Shown: positions 1-11,033, counted from the first letter of the stretch. The stretch is 64,000 nt of DNA from Bacillota bacterium (GCA_023418475.1 JAEZZO010000033.1:1-64000); one strand, 5' to 3'. Notes: generated from the letters alone by a model not told the origin. Made by a program: numbers and translations.

Positions 1-54
1 TCCATGTAGAATTATACTTTATTTCTACAAGAAGGGATTTATTTCGGTGAAAAA

Positions 55-128
55 TGTGCATTATTATTTGCCAAAAGCTATGTACTACTATCTGCCAGAA
101 ACTTTGTACTTTATTTTACCATGTACAG
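55..128. repeat. Degenerate ~25-bp direct repeats, possible IS21-type end
   Basis: Three diverged units begin with TGTRC at positions 55, 81 and 105 and a partial fourth begins at 122. The first two end in TGCCARAA. Serial TGT...TGCC repeats are known from the ends of IS21-family elements. No transposase gene lies in the window beside them, so this may be the edge of an element lying to the left, or a relic. The rest of 1-263 shows no gene. Confidence 0.3.
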
Positions 129-275
129 TTTATCTCTGAAAAAAATATTGTAAGATTTCAATAATTCCCATACATAGCTTTGTTATGTAGATGAGTTGTG
201 GTAAAATATACATAAAATAGAAATGTTATGTAAAATATTAGAATATTTTATATTTAATGGAGAGTGAGACAGGTT

Positions 276-2057
276 ATGGAAAATGAAAGAGACATTGTAA
301 AAAAGATAAGAATACTTATTGACAATCCAGAACAATGCAAGGATGGGATTGTTGATTATTTTGCTCATAACATCAAGTATATTACATATGAAACAATGTT
401 GGCTCAAAAAATTATGCTTAAGCTATATCTATCAGAAACCATTGAAGAAAAAGAAAAAGAAACAATTTATTATGATGTGATGATGTATTATAATACGGAA
501 CAAATTAGAAACTATATAGATTTTATTAAAAATATATTTCCGGTACTTAATAAATTACAAAATTATATAAGCAGACAGATACAAAACAATTTTAACTCGC
601 TATTCGTATTTTTGAGTTGTCTTAGTATGTTTACAATGGAAAATCCAGACATTATAAAATATCCGAAAAATCTATTAATGCAATTAGCTGTTAAGTTATT
701 ACCTCATGATACAAGTTGGAGTGAGGCACAAGGTAAAATTGTTTTGGCTGAAGGAACGTATATCCAGTATAAAAGATTAATTGAGAATATCTATCTTAAA
801 GCAATTAGCTGTGGGTGCATAATAGAAAAGTTTGATGATATAAGTTATTTAAAAGAAGAAGTATTAGAAGTAAAAACAATTTCAACTAGACCAGTAATTA
901 AATTAAAAATGAGTGATCCTGAATATAAGTATAGAATTATGTTAGGATCTGCATATTATGGTGAGGTTTCAAATAAACGTATAATAGATGAAGATTGGAA
1001 TACAGATTTGATTTATCGATTTTATAAATGTTTTATCTGTAAGATATGTTATTTTAATGAAATAGGAGATTTTGAAAAAGAATGGATATTAGGAATGTTA
1101 AGACGACAATTCATTGGCGAAACTATGTTAGACTTAATTATACGTGTAACAGGGCAGACTGGATCTATTATAGTTTCGATATTATTATATTTATACATAA
1201 AACAATTGTTTTTGATAATGGTTCATTCTGAAATGTATCAAATAATAACTTATGAAGAAATAAGTAAAGGGATCTGTTTTGCAGATAAAATTAATGAAGA
1301 TGAGTTTTCAACTATATATTTTATGATTTTTACTAAAGAAGATTTGGAATTTGACATAATTCAACATCCATTTTTTAGAGAAGGCAATAATATCATAATT
1401 GCACGGTGGATGATTGATCAGAATTACAATGTTTTTGAAGAATCTAGAAATATAGTATTAAATCCATATACACATAATAACATGGGCCGAGAAATGGATT
1501 ATTTCGGAAAGCACATATTTGAAATATTTATTAAGGATGTTACTAAAGATTGTGGTTGGAAAGTATTAAAAACCGGAATAAAAGTTAAAAAAACTGATTT
1601 TGATTTGGTTGCATTTAAAGATGGAAGAGTAATTCTAGCTCAAGTTAAAGTAGCACATTGTGGTAGAGAACCTTATCAGTTGTGGAAAGCGGATAAAATT
1701 ATCGAAAAAGCAGTTGATCAAATAAATATATGTAGAAGAGCAATTCAAGAAGATAAATTGTTGTTATATTCAAATCTGAAGAGGGAATGGATTGTTACGA
1801 ATAGGGATCAAATACAAGATATCTTGTATTTGATAATTACTGGAAATAGCTATTTTTCTAAAAGAAGGGATATACCAATTATTAGTATAGAGGACTGGAA
1901 GAATGTTCTATTGATTGAGCAGGAGGATAATGCGAGGTTTAAAGAGATACTCAATGACACGTTATCTATATATAATATTAGTGAGAAGCCTATATATAAA
2001 TCCAGCTTAATTGATACTGATGAATACTCAATTCTATATGATGAATATGAGATATGA
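276..2057 (+). CDS. Unrecognised protein with C-terminal PD-(D/E)XK nuclease-like motif
   Basis: This is a protein of about 593 residues. ATG 276 is preferred because GGAGAGTG lies about 9 nt upstream; GTG 264 has no spacing for a ribosome site. The first ~430 residues are not recognised. Near residues 441-458 the sequence reads TDFDLVAFKDGRVILAQVK, which has the spacing of a PD-(D/E)XK nuclease core (Asp, strand, Gln/Glu-x-Lys), as in Mrr- and NERD-like nucleases. Gln replaces the usual Glu, which some families tolerate. The gene ends 13 bp before a DUF262 stub that has its own strong ribosome site, so the two were probably one operon. The position beside dpt/dnd genes suggests a defence role, but that is inference. 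Confidence 0.6.
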   Translation: MENERDIVKKIRILIDNPEQCKDGIVDYFAHNIKYITYETMLAQKIMLKLYLSETIEEKEKETIYYDVMMYYNTEQIRNYIDFIKNIFPVLNKLQNYISRQIQNNFNSLFVFLSCLSMFTMENPDIIKYPKNLLMQLAVKLLPHDTSWSEAQGKIVLAEGTYIQYKRLIENIYLKAISCGCIIEKFDDISYLKEEVLEVKTISTRPVIKLKMSDPEYKYRIMLGSAYYGEVSNKRIIDEDWNTDLIYRFYKCFICKICYFNEIGDFEKEWILGMLRRQFIGETMLDLIIRVTGQTGSIIVSILLYLYIKQLFLIMVHSEMYQIITYEEISKGICFADKINEDEFSTIYFMIFTKEDLEFDIIQHPFFREGNNIIIARWMIDQNYNVFEESRNIVLNPYTHNNMGREMDYFGKHIFEIFIKDVTKDCGWKVLKTGIKVKKTDFDLVAFKDGRVILAQVKVAHCGREPYQLWKADKIIEKAVDQINICRRAIQEDKLLLYSNLKREWIVTNRDQIQDILYLIITGNSYFSKRRDIPIISIEDWKNVLLIEQEDNARFKEILNDTLSIYNISEKPIYKSSLIDTDEYSILYDEYEI

Positions 2058-2070
2058 GGAGGAGATATAA

Positions 2071-2259
2071 ATGCAGAATGGTTATATTGAGGTAAAGGAT
2101 GTCAAAGAAAATAATTCCTTTTATGTTCCTAAATATCAGTGGGGTTATCGTTGGTGCACTGAGAATGTAAAAAAGCTACTTGAGGATATATATGAAGGAA
2201 AATTAGGAGAAATATTTGAAATAAAAAATAATAGCAACAATTTGGTGTCTTTACGGTAG
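2071..2259 (+). pseudogene. DUF262 (GmrSD-like) N-terminal stub
   Basis: There are 62 codons with a strong GGAGGAG site 9 nt before the ATG. The peptide contains FYVPKYQWGYRW, then VKKLLEDIYEGK, which matches the N-terminal pattern of DUF262/GmrSD proteins (I-P-x-Y-Q-R-x-Y-x-W, then LLxDI). The family Arg after YQ is Trp here. Full-length members run to several hundred residues and carry a DGQQR motif, and none follows, so this is a truncated remnant. It is translationally placed behind the upstream PD-(D/E)XK-like gene. Confidence 0.55.
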
Positions 2260-2593
2260 AAAATGTTTGATTTGGATACAAATGGTACTATTAAATAAAC
2301 GATTTGTCAGCTAGGTGGATGAAATGACGAATTCCCCATTTGTAAAGATGAATTGCTGCTAAAATTAATATCAATGTAGAAAGAAGCCATTTAGAGATTT
2401 CATTCGTATTTTATTGATTTAAAAGGATGCTTTTAGTAAAATGTGATAATAAGTATTTCTTTGGAAATAATGGTTGATTTATGACTGCATATATGTAAAA
2501 GTGAGATATAAGCCTCTTTAGAACTACTGTAGTGAACTTGACTTTGAATTGGATGATGTAGAACTTAAAAATGAATTGTTTGTGGGGTATAAA
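2260..2593. other. Intergenic stretch before dptF
   Basis: No intact gene and no clear promoter pair was found. The sequence is AT-rich with many stops in all frames. It probably contains decayed remains of the DUF262 gene and the unrecognised start signals of dptF. Confidence 0.4.
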
Positions 2594-4321
2594 ATGAGCG
2601 GATGCAAATTTACTAAAGAATTACATAGGTTACGGAAGTCATCAAGTGATTCTATAGATAATGTGGAAAGATTTGATGAGTTTAAGAAGTATATGCATGT
2701 TACAAGACATGCAGAAATGGATCTCAAAGACATACTAAAACGAGTAAACGTTGCTGGTAAGAAATCCCTAGTGTTGCTATGTGGTAGTGCAGGAGATGGA
2801 AAATCTCATTTGCTATCATACCTTAAAAATTCTGATGAAGAAAAATTGCTTGAAGATTACTTAGTATACAACGATGCGACTGAGAGTAGTGCACCGTCTA
2901 AAACAGCGATAGATACTTTGACCGAGGTTTTATCCGGTTTTAGCGATGATAGATTGAATGAACCCGGAAAAAGTATAATCTTGGCTATCAATCTTGGTGT
3001 GCTTAGTAATTTCATTGAATCAGAGTATGGAGAACATTTTCAGGATTTAAAAAAATATGTTGAAAAAAGTAACATTCTCACATCGCAAATCAATGACAAT
3101 CATTTTGATGAGAATTGTCGTTTTCAACATGTTAGTTTTTCTGATTATCATATGTATTCATTGAAGTCTGGCGGAGCCTCACCAAAGTATATTGAAGATA
3201 TTTTGGAAAAGATTTTTATGGATCTAAACGGAAATCCATTTTATAGTTCATATACCAGCGATTGCTCAGTATGTACGCTTTCACAAAAATGTCCTATAAA
3301 GAAAAATTATGAATTTATGATGGAAAGAAACCATCAGAAATATATTGCTAACTTACTTATAAAATCTACAATTAAGGACAAAGAAATACTCACAACTCGA
3401 GAAATATTAAATTATTTATATGACATATTGGTTCCACAAGATTTTAGTTTTACAAAACTTCAAAAACTTCTTATAAATGATGCAAACTTTTTAAAGGAGT
3501 TTATCAAGGAAATCACACCGGTATTGATGTTTGATTATAGCGATCTTACAACATTGATGAATCGGATTAGAAAATATGATCCTCTGCTTATTCGCTCAGA
3601 GAATGCTGATGAGTTGGCAATCTCGTATTATGTATCATCAGATATAACGAAAAACATAGAAGAGACATTAGAAGAATCTCCATATGAATCAATACTATGT
3701 GATAAAAGTCTTATTCCAATAATCAATGATGACAAATCATTGAAATCACAAGTTTTTAATGTCTTGGTTCGAATTAATCTAATGAAAGCGCAAGAGGTAG
3801 TGGATGAGATTTATCAGGGATATTTGAAGAATATGTATTTGTATAATGCTGGAAAGTACAGCGGATTAAGCAGCATTTATTCTATGGTTGAGAAAGGAAT
3901 CGTTCAATGGTGTGGAAGCGAAGCTGAGGGAAATATATGTTTGGATGATAAACATAATGGTTTTGTGTTATATGAATACATAAAGTTTGAAGAGTATCTC
4001 GACAATGTACCCATATGTGTAAATTCAGATGAATTGCAAAGATTTATTCCTGCAATCATTGTAGAGTTTGAGAGCACAAAAAATCATGAAATAATACCAT
4101 TATATATTGACTACTCTCTATATGAGTTGATTTATAAGCTGAATCATGGGTACACTCAAACAGCAGATGATAGAAATAATCATGCAGATTTTATTAGTTT
4201 TATTTCGAAAATATTAAGGACAGGCTCTGCAAGTGAAAGTCTGATTGTAGTATCGGAGAACAAACAAAAGGCTAATATAGAAAAATCGAAGTTTGGATAT
4301 AAATTTAAGGTGGTAAGATGA
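2594..4321 (+). CDS. dptF: DptF, phosphorothioation-dependent restriction ATPase
   Basis: DptF is the P-loop ATPase of the DptFGH (DndFGH) restriction complex, which attacks DNA lacking phosphorothioate marks. The N-terminus (KELHRLRKSSSDSI) fits the family. Walker A GSAGDGKSH lies near residue 65, and a Cys cluster CSVCTLSQKCP near residue 225 is typical of DptF. ATG 2594 with GGGG 6-7 nt upstream is favoured; the open frame extends to a TTG at 2549 without a ribosome site. The gene overlaps dptG by ATGA, so translation is coupled. Length (575 aa) is normal. Confidence 0.88.
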   Translation: MSGCKFTKELHRLRKSSSDSIDNVERFDEFKKYMHVTRHAEMDLKDILKRVNVAGKKSLVLLCGSAGDGKSHLLSYLKNSDEEKLLEDYLVYNDATESSAPSKTAIDTLTEVLSGFSDDRLNEPGKSIILAINLGVLSNFIESEYGEHFQDLKKYVEKSNILTSQINDNHFDENCRFQHVSFSDYHMYSLKSGGASPKYIEDILEKIFMDLNGNPFYSSYTSDCSVCTLSQKCPIKKNYEFMMERNHQKYIANLLIKSTIKDKEILTTREILNYLYDILVPQDFSFTKLQKLLINDANFLKEFIKEITPVLMFDYSDLTTLMNRIRKYDPLLIRSENADELAISYYVSSDITKNIEETLEESPYESILCDKSLIPIINDDKSLKSQVFNVLVRINLMKAQEVVDEIYQGYLKNMYLYNAGKYSGLSSIYSMVEKGIVQWCGSEAEGNICLDDKHNGFVLYEYIKFEEYLDNVPICVNSDELQRFIPAIIVEFESTKNHEIIPLYIDYSLYELIYKLNHGYTQTADDRNNHADFISFISKILRTGSASESLIVVSENKQKANIEKSKFGYKFKVVR

Positions 4322-5730
4322 TCATGGGGTATGTATTCAACGAAGTGAAATTTAAAGAAACTTTCAATGCCAAATCAGTTGACAAAAAAGCGGCAGACTC
4401 ATTAAGATTATCACATTTTCCGAACAAGTATTTTAAATTATTTCCATATAAAGCAAATGGTAAAATACCGATTGTGACAGATATGGAAGATGTAGTAAGT
4501 GGATTTTTTAGGCGAGTAATAGGTATTGAAACAGAATCAATTGAGTTTGATACACTATTTAATAATTTGGTTGATAGTGTTGGTATCGAAAAAGAGGATA
4601 TTGACTATTTCAAAGAAATGATTCATAACTTGTTCTTTCAAGGTGACAATTTTGTTGCGAAGAATATTGGATTGTATCCATATCAAACGGTGGTAAATAA
4701 TAAGAGTGCGGATCAGTTATCTTTTTTCTTGTATTGTATTCTGGGGCTTGATGAGAAGGACCGATGCGAAATTGAGAAGGCAAAAGAAAGATATCCATTT
4801 AATGTGCTAGAAAAAATGTTGGTAGAAATTATCAATACCCAGCAGCATGAGCAAACTGAGAAGGATAAAGCATATTTTAAGATCATCCTAGATGTACAAG
4901 AAAAATTTAGAGCAGATTTTCATTTTATGCTGAAATCGGGAATGACATCGCTTGAAGACTTTTCTAATTTACTTTCAGTATATTATTTCTATTATGTTTC
5001 ACAGACCTGTTTGACACTTGATCAATTTTGTGATGGAAATAGGGCGGATATGGTTCGCTTATATTATGCATTGGATTGGGAGAAAATTAGTAAAAATAGA
5101 AAATGCTGTACTGAAGGCTGGGAAAAACTCCAAGGAAATATAAATCATATGTTTAGTCATGCCATTACATTGGAAATTCTAAACCAACATAATAGCAATG
5201 ATATGTATGACTATATTAAACTGCAAGAATTAGCAGGCGGCGATGTCAATATGGATAAGCAAATAGCAGAAGAAATTCAAAAGGCGGAAGCTATGTATAA
5301 ATCTTATGTTGGAGATTATAAAAAATTCAATGATATCCCTATTCCTGTAGGGGGAACTGAAACCGATAAAGCTGTGAGACACTTGTTTAAATGCGTAAAA
5401 GAACAGTTTCTCGAAACAGACAGAAAAAGAGCTAATCAATATTATAATGAGAAATTTTCGGTGTATTGTAAGGAGAATTGGGTTAAAAATAGGAAAAAGT
5501 CTGGTTGGGTATTAAATTTATTAGAACGTGATATTATTTTCCTTACAAAAATTTCGTTGAGAGAAGAGAATAAAATGCGACTCATTGATTTATTTAAAGA
5601 GTATGAAATTAGAGGTATATTCTTGGATAATACATCAAAAGAGCTTTTACAAGAATTCTTTACAAAGTTGAATTTGATCGACAAGAAGAGTGATAGTGGG
5701 GATGCACAGTATGTTAAGAGAATTTTATGA
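4318..5730 (+). CDS. dptG: DptG, phosphorothioation-dependent restriction protein
   Basis: This 470-residue protein sits exactly between dptF and dptH with an ATGA overlap at its start and a ~20-40 nt overlap with dptH at its end. DptG proteins have no well-defined catalytic motif, and none is seen here. The assignment rests on position, size, and general family character (helical, basic, ending with an LxEFFxxLxLI-like segment). It is needed with DptF and DptH for restriction in characterised systems. Confidence 0.8.
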   Translation: MIMGYVFNEVKFKETFNAKSVDKKAADSLRLSHFPNKYFKLFPYKANGKIPIVTDMEDVVSGFFRRVIGIETESIEFDTLFNNLVDSVGIEKEDIDYFKEMIHNLFFQGDNFVAKNIGLYPYQTVVNNKSADQLSFFLYCILGLDEKDRCEIEKAKERYPFNVLEKMLVEIINTQQHEQTEKDKAYFKIILDVQEKFRADFHFMLKSGMTSLEDFSNLLSVYYFYYVSQTCLTLDQFCDGNRADMVRLYYALDWEKISKNRKCCTEGWEKLQGNINHMFSHAITLEILNQHNSNDMYDYIKLQELAGGDVNMDKQIAEEIQKAEAMYKSYVGDYKKFNDIPIPVGGTETDKAVRHLFKCVKEQFLETDRKRANQYYNEKFSVYCKENWVKNRKKSGWVLNLLERDIIFLTKISLREENKMRLIDLFKEYEIRGIFLDNTSKELLQEFFTKLNLIDKKSDSGDAQYVKRIL

Positions 5731-8700
5731 TTTTATTGCGAAAAAAATTAATAGTTATTTTCAAACAGTGGCATCTGAAGGCTCCTTACTAAAAGGTGAA
5801 AGCTTTAGCCTGAAGCTAGATGATGAGGACATGGTGTTGAAGGTTTATGAAGCACTCAGGGAAATGGCCGCACAGAATACTACAATCGGAAAATATGTAT
5901 ATCAATGTGGAGATGGAACCGTATATGAAACCTTTACATTAAGGGTCACAAATGATGAAGTTATAATTGCGGCACTAATAAATGGGATGACAAATGATTT
6001 TTTGTGTGCAACGCTAAGAAATGTTGCAAACCACGAACATAAACCGTTATTAATGATTTCGTCAAATCCCATCGATAGTGCTAAGAGTGGTTCTAGGGAT
6101 ATGTCCTCTAGTGGAATGCCGTTTTATGGTAATCAACTGATGAAAGAAATCAGAAGCATGGTGGATGAAAGTACGCAATTGACCAACACCGAAAAATGCA
6201 TTCTAAATTATGAATTGCAGAGAAGAGAGGGAGATGTATTTAGCGATAAAACATCTTTATATGAATATAAAGATCTACTAGCAATAATGAGTCGCGGAAA
6301 AGTTGAAAAAGAAAATTTTCCGGGTTTTAGACTCTTTCCTATAGATGGGAAAATTGAATATCAGAATTATGGACAAAATCAACTAGATCGAGATATTGAC
6401 AATAATAACAAATTATTTGAGAGAATTGATAGAGGATTTCGTTTTGGAAACTTGGAGAGTGATCTATCAAAAGATTTTGAAGATTCATTCATTGATAGAA
6501 TTGAAAATTGGCAAAAGCAGGACCCTGAGAACTGGAGTAGACTGATTTCCTACGCTGATTTGATTGCAGCAATGGAAAAAAAGAAAGCAAAAACAGAGAA
6601 TCCATTGAAAATAGAAAATGAAGATATTTGTGTATATGGAGAACTACCATTAAATACAGTCGCATATGATGATTCATTTATTGTTCGAAACGAAGGATCG
6701 CAAACAGCGAAAAAAAGAACAAGGAATTTATTAATATTTAATGATAAAAAATATAGAACACTTCATATAAGAATTAATTGTAATGCGCGTATCAATAATG
6801 CTGATATTTCGTCAGATGATGCTGAGTATATTAAAGAAGGGAAGGATATTATTTTCAAGCTTACTAGAGAAGGAATATCCTTTCATAAGTTTGAATTATC
6901 TGATTCTGCAAATTCAATTGTTTATGTATTTAAGATTTGTGTTATCGATATTTCTGCCGATTACATGATTTCAACAATAAAGCATAGTTTTTCTATTGAA
7001 TATAAGAAGACGAAGAAAAATAGTAGAGTAAAATTAGTTGGAACTTGTACGGATTTGGTATTTAATAGTAATGGATTAAATAACTCTACGGTAAAAATAG
7101 ATGATAATGAAGTATATCTTTGCACATATAATGAAAGACTTCACCTGTTTGCAACAGAGGAGGAGTTGTCGAATTATGGGAATGGCATTAAAATAGATAT
7201 AAATTTTTCAGGAGTCGTAGTTCCGTTTATATTATATCCAGATGAAGCAAAGAGCATAGAGATTATTGGAAGAAAAATATTACGTGATAAGCTAAATAAC
7301 AAGAAAAGCTTTGAATTCAAAGATAATGATCACATTTATAGTGATTCCCAGGAATACTTTGCAAAAGCAAATCTTTTAAGAGAATTAAGAACAGAACAAA
7401 AAATAATAGATGAACAGATTCTAGTAGGAAAAAGTAAACACTTCTATGATTCTGAAACTGCAAAAGTAGAGAAAGTAGATGTTAGTATAGATCCTAAACT
7501 AGAATTAGCTTATTTGGAATATCTTCAGGTTTTAAAAGAGCATAGTACAGTTCCAACATTAGCATATCTAGGAGATGATCTCCTTGCAGCAGCAACAAGG
7601 TATGTTGATGAATTTGAAAATTGCTATTCGAATATGGAGGAAGGTGGGAATCTTTCGGTAATGCAAGAAAATGCTTTATTGATAGGTACTATTGCGATAG
7701 GTAATAATATAGATGAAATTTTGCTAACACCATTACATCCTTTGAATGTACGATACCAGATTGCTTTACTAAATGAAAAAGACTTGGAAAATGCTAGTGA
7801 TATTATTGTTGATCGGCTCAATTCGGTAAACTTACTACCATATATTCAAAGGAACCGTAAAATTTATAAGGTATCTGATCAGCTGTTTTCTACAGAATGG
7901 AAGTATTATGCACCTGTAGATAATAAAAAATATAGAGGTAGTAGACGATTTGTTCCTAAACTTGTGGAGGAGAAAATAACAGAATTTCTTTCGCACTTTA
8001 GATATATTTTCGATGATATTAACAATCGCTGTATTAAAATCAACTTGATTAATATGGGTGATTGTAGTGATGTATTTGTTGGAATTGCACAGTACTTTAT
8101 TCATACAATTAACAAGAATGCTGATGTTGATAATTTAATTAGATTTGAAATTCATATCTATACGGATGATAAGATTGGAAATGCATTCTCTAATATTAAA
8201 GAGTATGCAAGTCTTAAAGAATACTTGACCTCAAGAAAATTGGAAATTGCTTATGGGATATCAATGAATAGTTTGGAAGGTGTGTTTTCCAAAAATGTTG
8301 AATGCTATTTCCATAAGGATACGGGTCGAGGATATTCATACTCACATATTTCTTTTTATGAAATGGAATCAGAAATAACGTCTGAGCAGGCAACAATGAC
8401 TCAGATTGAAACAGGTTCCTCACTTGGAGGTATTATTTCTGGTGTCCCATCAAGTAAATATGGACATAAATATAGAACTGGATTTGGAATAAAATATTCT
8501 GAGAAAACGAAATTGATTAGAAGCGCAGAAATGATAAATGCCCTTATCCAAGTGGGGTCAACAGGAAATCCATATCATTCTGGAGTAAGTATCTCAACAC
8601 AAATTGACGCATCAGCAGAAGATAAGATGGATTCGATATATGCTGCTTCTAATTGGGTGGTATTTGTAGACCCCAAAGTTGATTTAGATTTCTTTAGTGA

Positions 8701-11032
8701 GAAAGAGGCAACAAGTGATCTTCTGATAATTCATTATAGCGATCAATACACATCGAGTAGTGGATATGATGCGATTACGGTTACTCATAAATCGAAACAA
8801 TACTCATTAGTTATTCAAGATTATTTGAAAAATAAGGGTGTTGAAGCAAATTTAGAAGAAGTACATAAGATTATTAACATGTTTAATGCGATAAATGGTG
8901 ATTGGCTTCTTAGATTGGTTTCATCAAAGAAGGCTACAAAAGATTCAACATTTAGCAGGGAAAAGATAAGTATCGTGGCGGCTATTAAATTTATGTTGGC
9001 ATTCTTAAAACATCCTAATATTACATGGGTGCCGATATCACTTGAAGAAATGCTGAGAGTATCAGGTGGAGCAGGATTATCGAAGGATGAGGGGGTATTA
9101 TCAGCAAAGAATCTTGGATTTGAGAAAGGACCTACGAGTGACGATCTTTTATTCATTGGATTAGATTCTTCATCAGATAATGTGAAAATTTATTTATATC
9201 CAACGGAAGTAAAGACAGGAATCAATGATATTGTTGTAATTAAGAAAGCTTTTAAGCAAGCATCATCAACAGTAAGAGGGTTGAAGTATGCATTAGAATC
9301 CGCAGACGGGAAAAACGAAACCATTTTATACAAGGTTAATAGAAATTTTTTAATGCAATTACTTGTTACGAGTTGTAAAAAAATGCAAGTATATCATGTT
9401 GATGATACTCAAAATTGGGATATAGTTCTGGATAAGTATAGAAAAGAGATTCTTAATGAAAACTATATTTTATCAGAGGATATACAGGAGATTTTAGGTA
9501 AAGGCGCTGTGCTTTCATTTAGAAAAGGTCTTGTTTCTAGAAGAACCTCATTCAAAGAAGATGCGATCAACTTTATAGAGATGCCGGAATTAGATGAGTT
9601 TGGGCTTATTCTCGATAGTGTAGAAAGCATACACACAGATATAAGAAATAAACGTGAAAGAGATTTATTAATTTTTGAAGAATGCTCTCTAGCAGGGTTG
9701 ACGGGTGACATATCAAAACTAAATGCAAGCAATTTGGAAAGTGATGAATTAATAGAAGATAAACAGGATGAATCATTACCTGAGAAGGGTAAAGATATTG
9801 AAAAAAAAGAAATTCTCGATGAACAAAAAAAAGCTCCTACAGATTCAGAGGCACAGCCTGAAGTTCCTAAGGAAAAAGGGATCAGTATAGTATTTGGAAC
9901 TAATCTGCAAGATGGATCTCCGATATTATGGAAACCAAATGATACAAATCAATTATTCCACACAAATACGGGAATAATAGGAACTATGGGAACTGGAAAG
10001 ACTCAATTTACAAAGTCACTTATTGCACAGCTACACAAAGAACAAGGTAATAATCTAGAGGCACAAAATATTGGAATCTTGATTTTCGATTATAAGGGTG
10101 ATTACAATGAAAGCAAGGAAGATTTTGTTGAATCTACAAATGCAAAGGTACTGAAACCGTATCATCTTCCATTCAATCCTCTTGCACCTACAAAATCAAA
10201 AGTGTTTAAACCTTTATTGCCAATTCATACAGCAAATGCATTTAAAGATACTTTATCAAAAGTATATAATCTAGGTCCAAAGCAGCAGGATACATTATTT
10301 CAGTGTATTATTGAAACATATGTAGCGTGTGGTATTACTGCGCAAAATGCTGGGTCGTGGTATAATGAAGCACCTACATTTGATCAAGTATATCATCGAT
10401 ATGCGAATAATGAGGAAATCAAAAAGAATGATTCTTTAGCAGCCGCAATGAACAAATTACACCAATTTGAAATATTTGAGAGTGTGCCAAGTAATACAAA
10501 ATCACTTTTCGAATTACTTGATGGTGTAGTTGTAATCGACTTGTCCGGTTACGATCCAGACATTCAAAGTTTGATTGTTGCAATCACGTTAGATTTGTTC
10601 TATTCGCAGATGCAAGCAGCAGGTTCTAGTAAAATGGAAGGCAAGTATCGTCAGCTATCAAAAATGATTCTTGTTGATGAAGCAGATAACTTTATGAGTG
10701 AAGGATTTCCGGCGCTTAAAAGGATTTTAAAAGAAGGTAGAGAATTTGGTGTTGGAACAATTTTATCGACTCAGTTTTTGAAGCACTTCGGTAATGGCGA
10801 TGATGATTATGCAAAATATATCTTAACTTGGATTGTGCACAATGTTTCGGATCTAAAAAATAATGATGTTGATTATGTGTTTAAAACTGAGCCTAAAGGG
10901 GCAGAAAGTCAAAGACTTTTCAATGATATTAAGGCACTTACCATACATCACAGTATCATAAAAATAGGTACAAATAAACCGATTTATGTTAAAGACAAGG
11001 CTTTCTGGGAGCTATATAAGGAATGGAATTAG
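5702..11032 (+). CDS. dptH: DptH, phosphorothioation-dependent restriction helicase/ATPase
   Basis: This is a very large protein of about 1776 residues. The C-terminal ~350 residues form a HerA/FtsK-type ATPase: Walker A GTMGTGKTQ near residue 1430 and Walker B ILVDEADNF near residue 1660. The charged linker before it (KGKDIEKKEILDEQKKAPTD) separates it from a long N-terminal part with no motif I can name. Size, order and ATPase domain match DptH/DndH, the putative effector motor of the restriction complex. The frame opens at GTG 5690; ATG 5702 or ATG 5711 (GTGGGG 9 nt upstream) are likelier starts. It overlaps dptG. The stop codon lies 1 bp before the -35 box of the dndB promoter. Confidence 0.87.
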   Translation: MHSMLREFYDFIAKKINSYFQTVASEGSLLKGESFSLKLDDEDMVLKVYEALREMAAQNTTIGKYVYQCGDGTVYETFTLRVTNDEVIIAALINGMTNDFLCATLRNVANHEHKPLLMISSNPIDSAKSGSRDMSSSGMPFYGNQLMKEIRSMVDESTQLTNTEKCILNYELQRREGDVFSDKTSLYEYKDLLAIMSRGKVEKENFPGFRLFPIDGKIEYQNYGQNQLDRDIDNNNKLFERIDRGFRFGNLESDLSKDFEDSFIDRIENWQKQDPENWSRLISYADLIAAMEKKKAKTENPLKIENEDICVYGELPLNTVAYDDSFIVRNEGSQTAKKRTRNLLIFNDKKYRTLHIRINCNARINNADISSDDAEYIKEGKDIIFKLTREGISFHKFELSDSANSIVYVFKICVIDISADYMISTIKHSFSIEYKKTKKNSRVKLVGTCTDLVFNSNGLNNSTVKIDDNEVYLCTYNERLHLFATEEELSNYGNGIKIDINFSGVVVPFILYPDEAKSIEIIGRKILRDKLNNKKSFEFKDNDHIYSDSQEYFAKANLLRELRTEQKIIDEQILVGKSKHFYDSETAKVEKVDVSIDPKLELAYLEYLQVLKEHSTVPTLAYLGDDLLAAATRYVDEFENCYSNMEEGGNLSVMQENALLIGTIAIGNNIDEILLTPLHPLNVRYQIALLNEKDLENASDIIVDRLNSVNLLPYIQRNRKIYKVSDQLFSTEWKYYAPVDNKKYRGSRRFVPKLVEEKITEFLSHFRYIFDDINNRCIKINLINMGDCSDVFVGIAQYFIHTINKNADVDNLIRFEIHIYTDDKIGNAFSNIKEYASLKEYLTSRKLEIAYGISMNSLEGVFSKNVECYFHKDTGRGYSYSHISFYEMESEITSEQATMTQIETGSSLGGIISGVPSSKYGHKYRTGFGIKYSEKTKLIRSAEMINALIQVGSTGNPYHSGVSISTQIDASAEDKMDSIYAASNWVVFVDPKVDLDFFSEKEATSDLLIIHYSDQYTSSSGYDAITVTHKSKQYSLVIQDYLKNKGVEANLEEVHKIINMFNAINGDWLLRLVSSKKATKDSTFSREKISIVAAIKFMLAFLKHPNITWVPISLEEMLRVSGGAGLSKDEGVLSAKNLGFEKGPTSDDLLFIGLDSSSDNVKIYLYPTEVKTGINDIVVIKKAFKQASSTVRGLKYALESADGKNETILYKVNRNFLMQLLVTSCKKMQVYHVDDTQNWDIVLDKYRKEILNENYILSEDIQEILGKGAVLSFRKGLVSRRTSFKEDAINFIEMPELDEFGLILDSVESIHTDIRNKRERDLLIFEECSLAGLTGDISKLNASNLESDELIEDKQDESLPEKGKDIEKKEILDEQKKAPTDSEAQPEVPKEKGISIVFGTNLQDGSPILWKPNDTNQLFHTNTGIIGTMGTGKTQFTKSLIAQLHKEQGNNLEAQNIGILIFDYKGDYNESKEDFVESTNAKVLKPYHLPFNPLAPTKSKVFKPLLPIHTANAFKDTLSKVYNLGPKQQDTLFQCIIETYVACGITAQNAGSWYNEAPTFDQVYHRYANNEEIKKNDSLAAAMNKLHQFEIFESVPSNTKSLFELLDGVVVIDLSGYDPDIQSLIVAITLDLFYSQMQAAGSSKMEGKYRQLSKMILVDEADNFMSEGFPALKRILKEGREFGVGTILSTQFLKHFGNGDDDYAKYILTWIVHNVSDLKNNDVDYVFKTEPKGAESQRLFNDIKALTIHHSIIKIGTNKPIYVKDKAFWELYKEWN

Positions 11033-11033
11033 A

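Noticed and set aside
8821..9156. 111-codon minus-strand open frame in dptH
   Set aside because: It lies wholly antisense in dptH, with no start signals or recognisable motifs.
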